This document shows positions 39,086-45,200 of a DNA stretch of 45,200 bases, piece after piece. The stretch lies in the NCBI GenBank assembly GCA_025331445.1, contig JAIWNE010000175.1, positions 1-45,200 of the forward strand, in the 5' to 3' direction. A program made the translations under genes and the position numbers. Numbering within the stretch: the first letter of the stretch is position 1; every line of letters begins with the position of its first letter. This stretch comes from Blakeslea trispora. Its lineage: Eukaryota; Mucoromycota; Mucoromycetes; Mucorales; Choanephoraceae. Below the pieces are notes generated by a model. The model ran no database searches. It was not told the origin of the DNA and was given only the letters and a program-made list of their open reading frames with translations.

Positions 39086-40085
39086 TTGAGCAATTTATCG
39101 AAATTCTTTCAGGAAGAGGGTCCATCTGTTCCAAAAGCTGTTGCGGTGCCCAATATACCTCGCTCTAGCGCGTATAGGATATTGGATGAATTCAATAGTG
39201 GCGAAGGGCTTGTGCCTCCGGACACAACTTTTCCAGAAACTTGTCGAATTTCTGATGATTCTTCTTGACAAGAACTCATCCATTGTTTTTGAGGAAAACC
39301 AGATCAGAGCTTTTGAAACACTTTTCAGACGTAGATAGATAGCTATTTCAAGCCTTTATACCCATTTTCGAGAGAAGGGTTTTGTAAGTTGGAAGCAGAT
39401 ATGCATTAGAAAGAAATTTATCAAGAACTTTAGATCTTTCCCATCATATAGTAGTAGCAAGTATTGATTTTTTTTTTGAAGAACTGCGTTTTCGTAGATG
39501 AAGCGGGTTTTCATTCACAGATGATGAGAGGTCGAGTTTGTTTGAAAACAAAAGTTAAGGTTCATAATCAAAGACATGTCAATATTAGTATCGTCATCTG
39601 TATAATTGCTAGAGGTATCATTGGTTTTCTAGAGTTGAACCATTAAAGAAACACAAAGTTACACAGCTTGAAAATGATTATCATCAGGATGAATGCAGCT
39701 CAAATTAGAAGCCCAAGCCTGTAAAAAAAAATGTTTGATAGCGCATCTCATGAAGTCGGTTATAGGTGTGATGGATCGAAATAATATGAAGGGTTATTTT
39801 GTTTTGATAGATATGTAGCTCCAAGATGTATTGTTGAAGATGCTATAGACGCCCGAGGATACAAACCACAATGAATGCCATCATATCATTTTTTTTTTTT
39901 TTGAAAAGTGCTGGTTCAAAATCAAGAAAAACATTAGACAAAAACCCGCTCGAAAAAGGCGATGAGCTAATCCCCTCGCATTAATGAAGCAAGCAAAACT
40001 GTCAAAACACAGGTTTGTTTGGGTTGGGTTAAGCACGCTACATCGTACTGGGATAGATGTTTACAAAGAGATCAATCTGAAACAA
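39086..40085 (+). pseudogene. Decayed IS630/Tc1-like transposase T3 (right copy)
   Basis: N-terminal HTH: SKFFQEEGPSVPKAVAV and RSSAYRILDEFNS (39090-39200). Then LDKNSSIVFEENQIRAFE (about 39265-39330). Then NCVFVDEAGFHSQMMRGR (first Asp, about 39485-39535) and KVHNQRHVNISIV. Then GYFVLID (second Asp region, about 39795). Then RGYKP, a T14 run, and WFKIKKNIRQKP and SYWDRCL at the C-terminus (about 39905-40065). All parts of a full-length protein are present, but more than six stops or shifts occur. It starts head-to-head with T2, only tens of bases apart. Confidence 0.8.
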
Positions 40086-40099
40086 AGCTTACCGCTTTT

Positions 40100-40789
40100 T
40101 TCCCATTTAGATAATGAAGTCTGGATATGCAACTGTGTCTTTGTCTAACTGTCAGGGATTGATGTTCATTCAAGTAAGTAAAAAGGGGGATTTATAAAAT
40201 TAAGAGAAACATATTCATGTGCAATTGTATAAGTTAAATGCAAGTCAAAGCATTTATTTGTGTGAGCATCTTTACTTCTTTTCTAATAATGAGCTAAGTA
40301 ACCTCAATGTCTTTTATCATACAGTCTTCTTGATTTCTTATTTCGCTTAACGTCTAATAAACAGACATACAGCTATGGTTTGAAATATTTACAGATAGTG
40401 AGCTATGCTACATTGGGAGTGATTGTTTTATAGAAGGGAAAATGGGCAAACATTGCTCAGTAGAACTTGCGGGAAAATAGTCAAGGAAAGGTACTAGATA
40501 CAAAGCCATAAAGAAATCAACTGGAAACATAGTATAGAGTAAGCCCAGCATGGTGATCTTGCAGAACACTCTTGAAGCGATCCAGTGATCTTCTGTTTGG
40601 CGAACACACTTTTGAATTGGTTCTTCACCTGCCGCAGACTAGCAAGCCAAAGGAGAAACAGACCAGATAAGATATTCTCGGTGATGACACTTGACCTGAG
40701 ATATAGAATATTAGTTATACTTATTGACCGTTTGACAAAAATCTAATACTTATGAATGCAAACCACAGTAAAAGAAGAAGAAGTATAGA
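40100..40789. other. Spacer between T3 and the tandem duplication, no gene seen
   Basis: AT-rich. The minus-strand frame mirrored from 31019-31300 is broken here by one extra base. No RNA gene or repeat recognised. Confidence 0.35.
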
Positions 40790-41165
40790 AAGACTCTCTG
40801 CATCCTCACGTAGGGTTGAACGTACGCTTACGACGACATCAACTAGACCCTGTGTGTTAATGGAAAGATGCTAACCATTAAGAATCTAGTTGACTTGGCA
40901 GAGGGGACAAAGCCTGCATCAAATTGCTCCTGTGTTGAACGTGCACAATTTTATAGCTGGTTAAGTTGTCTTTCAACAATAGACTCTCTGCATCCTCACG
41001 TAGGGTTGAACGTACGCTTACGACGACATCAACTAGACCCTGTGTGTTAATGGAAAGATGCTAACCATTAAGAATCTAGTTGACTTGGCAGAGGGGACAA
41101 AGCCTGCATCAAATTGCTCCTGTGTTGAACGTGCACAATTTTATAGCTGGTTAAGTTGTCTATTG
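40790..41165. repeat. 190-bp tandem duplication (right arm)
   Basis: Units start GACTCTCTGCATCC at 40792 and 40982. Each contains ATGCTAACCATTAAGAATC and a translated segment LVDLAEGTKPASNCSC. Inverted partner of 30548-30930, but one base shorter per unit at TAATGG versus TAATCGG. Confidence 0.88.
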
Positions 41166-41345
41166 GCATACTTGAAAGAAAAAACCTTTTTCAGCAAACA
41201 CGACTACACCTGAAATAAAATCGGACCTCCAAAGTCCCTCGTTGCAAACAAATGTTTGTCCGTTTCAAGGTGTGACGTCGCATTCATCCTTGATTAATCT
41301 TTGATTAAAATAAGTTATATTCGCTTTCCTTTTTCCTCAAAAAAG

Positions 41346-43180
41346 ATGTCAAATAAGCGCTCCTCCTGTAGTGCTTCCGTTGATCAAGCCAGACCAAAAA
41401 AGATCAGAATCAACGGACTTAGCAAAAACTACAAATTTCTAAAATGGGTAGAAGCAAGCCTTCAGAGATCGCCTCCTGGGTTAGAGTATTTTTCGTTTGC
41501 AGAGCAATTTGAGGGGACAGAAGAAGCCACAAACACCAATTACAAGGATTTACTTTTGACCCTTCAAAGCCACCAAAGTAATAGACTGACCAACATTGCC
41601 CATAGTGCTGAAATCGCTTTTAATGTATATGCATATTAAATTTTGAACTTGTTGACAGCCATTAACTTGCTTTTGCTATATCATAGACCCGACGCAATAA
41701 AAACTCAGTTTTTGGAAAGCAATACATGAATTACTGGGAAACCCGCAAAGATCAAGCCTTGGAAGCAAATATCAATAATGACGTTCGTACTACTGTCTCC
41801 TCCATTCAACAGTTAGTAAACCAAAGCATCAGAGAAAAAGCCAAAAGCGTAAGAAATGGTAACAAGTATCCATTATCGCTTAATATTAACATTGTTATAT
41901 AATTAGGCATTTTGCCGTTCCTCATCATCTCCTGGATCTCAATCTTCTGACTTGGAATTTCCTGACTCCACATCTCTTAGCTCTGATTCCCTTGACCCTT
42001 CATCTTCTGCCTCTGCATCTGCATCTTCTAGCTCCTCAACTTCTGACATACCTATAAGCGAGAATATAGCAAAAGCATTAGTACAAGCCTCTAATCTAGC
42101 ATCCAATGTGTAAGTCGCAATCATAACTTTATCTCATTAATTTTCTAATTAATTTCTACATAGGGTTGGACACTTAAACATTATCGATCTATCATCAGAT
42201 TCAGTTGTAGAGACATTGAAAGAACATATTACAGAAGAAGAGTACATGGACATCATTTCTTCAATTAAAACCGAACAAGTGGAATTATCAAAAAATGCGA
42301 ATGAGTTGATCAAAGCTATTAAATCAATTAATAGTTTCTCCTGCAAAAATTTGCGAAACACCTTATACAAGCATGGATACCAGTGTGATTATGACCCAAT
42401 AGCAGAATATGATACCGGAATCGTTGAGAATTTATTACAACATTTGTAAGAAGCCTGTTGATACACTATTCCTTATCGTCTTGTTACTTACTAACACAAC
42501 ATATAGCCTCGACCTGATTGAATCACCCAACAACCCTCTTAATTCCAAATCACTTGAAAGGACAGCAGCAGTGCATACGAGCATAATCATCATAAATCGA
42601 CTGTTTCTTTCCGTCAACGATATCATTGAATTGGGTTGGCTGGAGAGGGAGTATTATGCAACTCACAAAACGAAATGGGACGGAGTTCTTTTCAAGGTCG
42701 ATGACCATAAGATCTCCCCTGGTTTCGTAGAGTTTTCTGGCGGTGTAAACAGCAGCACTACTGTAACAAAAGAGCGACGTGATTTAGAAAAATTGTACAG
42801 CAAAATTATCGATGTTATGAATGGATACTCTCCGAAAATAAGGAAAAACAGTTTCTGTATAAGATTTTACGGTAAGGCCTTTCTTTTGTATGGATCATTT
42901 ACTCTCTAATCGTGCTAGAGACATATGTCGAAAGTCTCATCCCGAAGTTCGATCGCGGTTGAATTTTGGGATGAGATTTTCGACATACATCTCCATTTCA
43001 AAAATAGAAAACACGATTTTCTTTGAACAGTTAAGCGTTTACAAAAAGACAATGTTCAGGATTCAACACGTAGCAATCACAATACCAACAACCGTAAGAT
43101 TACTCGTTAAGTTTGCTAATGAAATCCCTAAGATAATAGCATGGAGGAATGCCGTTGTCAAACATGTTGAGCAGTTCTGA
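41346..43180 (+). pseudogene. Multi-exon gene of unknown function (right copy, mostly complete)
   Basis: Predicted exons: 41346-41624, 41687-41858, 41907-42110, 42164-42445, 42507-42871, and from 42919 or 42921 to about 43180, with GT-AG introns of about 48-62 nt (ATTAAC branch-like motif in intron 1). Exon 1 is basic, exon 3 a Ser/Asp-rich linker. Exons 4-6 form the conserved part: YMDIISSIKTEQ, then IIELGWLEREYYATHKTKWD, GVLFKVDD, FVEFSGG, then a C-terminal HVAITIPTT and KIIAWRNAVVKH. I recall proteins with the D-G-V-L-F ... EFSGG pattern as an expanded, uncharacterised family in Mucorales. The D...E arrangement loosely recalls PD-(D/E)XK nucleases, which is speculative. Exon 3 has a 1-nt excess and exon 6 a frame conflict at a hairpin, so this copy may be inactive. 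Confidence 0.6.
42924..42987. repeat. 20-bp inverted repeat (hairpin) in exon 6
   Basis: TATGTCGAAAGTCTCATCCC (42924-42943) pairs with 42968-42987, with one mismatch and a 24-nt loop. The reading frame of the gene is ambiguous exactly here. Confidence 0.85.
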
Positions 43181-43483
43181 TTTTTTTTTTTTAAAAAAAA
43201 ATAAAGGATTACTTCACCACCAAAGGTTTTAGATTGTAAAAAAGGAAACTTAACTTTTTGGAAGCTAGTCATTGGCTGAAAGCTTTGATGTTCCCCTGTG
43301 CGATAGTTGAAAACCATTTGGCAAAGAATTATTCGTTGGGACTTTGGGATTACTAACACGTTTTGAAACAAAAGCAAAATAAAGCCATCAGTAAATGAGA
43401 AAATTTAAACGGAATTCTATTTGAACTTAGAGAAATTAAAGATTTATAGATAAAAGCATAGGAACATAAGTAATAACATAATT

Positions 43484-43590
43484 AAGGGCATAGGTGAGGG
43501 CATAGGTGAGGGCATAGGTGAGGGTATAGGTGAGGGCATAGGTGAGGGTATAGGTGAGGGCATAGGTGAGGGTATATGTGAGGGTATATA
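43484..43590. repeat. 12-bp minisatellite (GAGGGYATAGGT)n
   Basis: About eight to nine tandem units with alternating GGGCATA and GGGTATA variants, decaying at the right end (GGGTATATGT). It lies just outside the 3' end of the second Plavaka/CACTA-like transposase. The opposite-strand Pro/Ser/Met-rich translation is not a gene. Confidence 0.93.
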
Positions 43591-43636
43591 AACATAATGG
43601 AGGGCATAGAAGAGGAAAGGAAGGTTAAAAGAAGGC

Positions 43637-44794
43637 TTAATTGGAGAGGAAATTGGTATAGTATTTGAAATACCAGTAAATTCCAAACTTGCTTAAGTTG
43701 ATTAGTTGGTAGTTGTCCAACCGAGTGTGCATATCAAGTAAGCATTCGAGGCGAACTTGCCTATAGTCAATAAGTTCTCTCGTAGGTAACGCCCTGAGAA
43801 CATTGATTAGTCTATCATTGGCAGAAGCCGGTTGTACTTGATAGACTTGCATAAAACCATCGACGTAAACGCCAACTTGGAGCAAAGAAGGATGTTGTAT
43901 CTGTTTAAACAGTGCAAACAATCCGTTGCATACCTTGATATTATCATTGTGATAATCATTGTTATCAACAAAGTCTCGAGTTCCCCCAAAGAAATGTTGA
44001 TAAAAGTCTTGTGCATGTGTGTCAACAAAATTTAGAACTCTTTGGCCAGTCTTGACTCTAAAGCCATCTTGAGTCAACCAAGAGCCACCATCTACAACAT
44101 GTCTCATAGCTGCTTGCTTGCCAAACTTAACAGCCAATTGTCTTGGAACTTCGGCTTTGTTTGTATGTTCAATGTACTCCCTGATGTGCTTGTTGAACTG
44201 CTCCCCTTTTTCTGTCTCAAAGTTCAAAGCTGTGCCAAAGCGTTTGATGTCTTGCGATAAGTGAGTAAGGAAATGGGTTTTGGGCTTCAGGTGATACTTG
44301 ACATGCTTGGTGTGTATGCAGTTTTGATCATAGTCATAGAGTATGGCAACCAGTTCTCTAGATACTTGGCCTACTACTTCTACATAATGGTTAAAGCCTT
44401 GTGGTACTTGCTTTACAAAAAGAAGGGAGCATAGCTTTCCGAGCTGGCCAAAACAAGGAATCATGTACTTGAGATTTCCTGTTGCGTTAGGAAACACTGC
44501 GACTAAAATCACGGGAAGTATTTGAAGCAATACTTTGAAGTCTCTTCCCAAGAAAGACTCAACATGCTGAAGCTTTCTACTCAGCTTTCTAGAGAAGCCT
44601 TTTGAGTGCTTGTAATAATCAAGAGCCGTCGTTATTTTGGTCAGTTGCGCTTTGGTAGCAATGATTTTAACGAGGTCTGTTATCAAGTACTTCGACACAC
44701 CTAGCAATACTGTATGAAGGATTTCAGTTGGAGTATCCTGTTGTGGATCAAAAGACTTCAATTGCAAGAGAGCACTTGTGTTAGTGTCTTTAAA
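43637..44794 (-). pseudogene. Plavaka/CACTA-like transposase B, C-terminal part (5'-truncated by insertion)
   Basis: One open minus-strand frame of about 386 codons. Motifs in order: QDTPTEILHTVLLGVSKYL, LGRDFKVLLQILPVIL, HLKPKTHFLTHLSQDIKRFG, FETEKGEQFNKHIREYI, FGKQAAMRHVVDGGSW, NNDYH and LSKFGIYWYFKYY. They match transposase A (12867-14173) block for block, and here all lie in one frame. The GxxFETEKGE...N block is the catalytic Glu region as I recall it. The N-terminal half, including both catalytic Asp blocks, is missing: the frame is cut at 44794 by the TIR of another transposon, and the first residues of the raw frame (MRQVLLF) come from that TIR. Confidence 0.8.
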
Positions 44795-45200
44795 GAGTAA
44801 TACTTGGCGCACTCACTTTTCACACTCACTTTTTAAATACACCCCACTTTCTACACTCACTTTTTTTGAGTTACACTTATTTTCTCTCCCCCCCCATTTT
44901 TATATTAAAGAAGCGATGAGTGCCTTTTGTCAAAGGTCCCTGAATTTATAATAAAAATGTCTTTTTAACTCAAAATCAATATGAGCGATACAGAAATCAT
45001 AGATTGTACTTTGGAACCACCAATAATTGTTTGACTCAGGTTGATCATGTTTCTAATGGAAAAGACAACTATGAGGAATATAAAAGCTACTCCAAGTATA
45101 TCGAAATGACAACTAAATTTGAAGATAGATTCAGTCAAGGTTCATTATTTGACAGCTTGGATTCAGCCCGGGACGCTGCGATTCGTCTGGGTCTCAAGCA
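44795..45200 (+). mobile_element. Left end of another DNA transposon (runs off the window)
   Basis: Starts GAGTAATACTTGGCGCACTC and is identical for about 50 bp to the TIR end of the central Tc1-like element, then diverges (CCCACTTTCTACACTC). The ends are rich in ACTCACTTTT repeats (three within 75 bp). It interrupts transposase B. Its dinucleotide flank is AA rather than TA. The interior is different from the Tc1-like element. Confidence 0.65.
45031..45200 (+). CDS. N-terminal part of a possible MULE/FAR1-type protein (partial)
   Basis: Frame open to the window end: SNGKDNYEEYKSYSKYIEM, then FEDRFSQGSLFDSLDSARDA. The pattern F-x-S-x-x-x-A-x-x-A resembles the start of FAR1-like DNA-binding regions in Mutator-like transposases. 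This is a weak resemblance. The nearest ATG (44981, SDTEIIDCTLEPP) is in another frame and stops at 45032, so an intron or a frameshift separates them. Confidence 0.35.
   Translation, partial: MTQVDHVSNGKDNYEEYKSYSKYIEMTTKFEDRFSQGSLFDSLDSARDAAIRLGLK

Larger units (their letters stand above)
36733..42316. repeat. Giant palindrome, right arm (5.6 kb)
   Basis: Inverted partner of 29394-34971. The identity switch lies at about 41559-41560 on this side, inside exon 1 of the multi-exon gene. The outer end at 42316 lies inside exon 4 of that gene, which continues uninterrupted beyond the palindrome, so this side carries the original genomic context. Confidence 0.96.

Noticed and set aside
29394..42316. 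Palindrome as one giant foldback transposon with 5.6-kb TIRs
   Set aside because: The right end lies inside an exon of a gene that continues, identity changes stepwise inside the arms, and no TSD flanks the arms.
29394..42316. Palindrome as a pure assembly artefact
   Set aside because: Arms differ in the outer 0.75 kb and in several homopolymers, and flanks are different and sensible. It cannot be fully excluded without reads, so it stays as a refutation test.
43063..43377. Minus-strand 104-codon frame
   Set aside because: It overlaps the conserved last exon of the orphan gene on the other strand and has no recognisable feature.
43484..43590. CRISPR-like array
   Set aside because: Units are contiguous 12-mers with no unique spacers, and the context is eukaryotic. 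It is a minisatellite.
1..45200. tRNA, rRNA, riboswitch or prokaryotic regulatory sites
   Set aside because: Read through both strands by eye; none seen. A tRNA scan would settle it.

Overview
The window looks like AT-rich, repeat-dominated chromatin of a filamentous fungus. The most likely group is Mucoromycota (Mucorales or a relative). This rests on the mix of DIRS-like tyrosine-recombinase retroelements, Ty3/gypsy elements, Plavaka/CACTA-like DDE elements, hAT and Tc1/IS630-like DNA transposons, short GT-AG introns of about 50-65 nt, and the absence of operon structure. I saw no rRNA, tRNA or CRISPR array. Almost every open frame belongs to a mobile element. Most are broken by in-frame stops, homopolymer indels or nested insertions.

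Layout. 1-1940: right part of a decayed DIRS element (DIRS-A), with a probable solo LTR in its recombinase. 2132-2559: solo LTR. 2720-8085: a solo LTR (5-bp TSD CTTTA) split by a 5.07-kb Ty3/gypsy element (Ty3-A, 2828-7900, minus strand, 117-bp LTRs, TSD ATAT). That element carries a further solo LTR in its gag. 8161-14723: a decayed 6.6-kb Plavaka/CACTA-like element with about 43-bp terminal inverted repeats, a 552-bp solo LTR in its leader and a multi-exon transposase. 14727-16023: hAT remnant. 16061-16160: tail of an IS630/Tc1-like transposase.

16161-28730 is a second DIRS element (DIRS-B) of about 4 kb, inflated to 12.6 kb by five separate insertions. Each insertion has a perfect 5-bp target duplication, and removing each one restores the reading frame. 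One of them, an ~880-bp LTR-like insert, is itself split by a 6.2-kb chromodomain Ty3 element (chromovirus, 18872-25108). The two 271-bp LTRs of that element read as identical, so it is the youngest large insertion. A 256-bp MITE follows at 28729-28984.

29394-42316 is a giant near-perfect palindrome with arms of about 5.6 kb. At its centre sits one intact Tc1/IS630-like transposon (34714-36991, transposase CDS 35531-36720 with one intron). The inner ~4.8 kb of each arm differs almost only in homopolymer length. Beyond a sharp boundary the arms become clearly diverged. The arms hold decayed copies of three further DDE transposases and the 5' exons of a multi-exon gene. Only the right copy of that gene continues past the palindrome (to about 43180). 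After it come a 12-bp minisatellite, the C-terminal two thirds of a second Plavaka/CACTA-like transposase (43637-44794, minus), and the start of another transposon (44795 to the end). That last transposon shares its terminal ~50 bp with the central Tc1-like element but has a different interior.

The genes do not form a pathway. The window records successive transposition, LTR-LTR recombination to solo LTRs, and a recent inverted duplication probably templated by the long inverted repeats of a DNA transposon.
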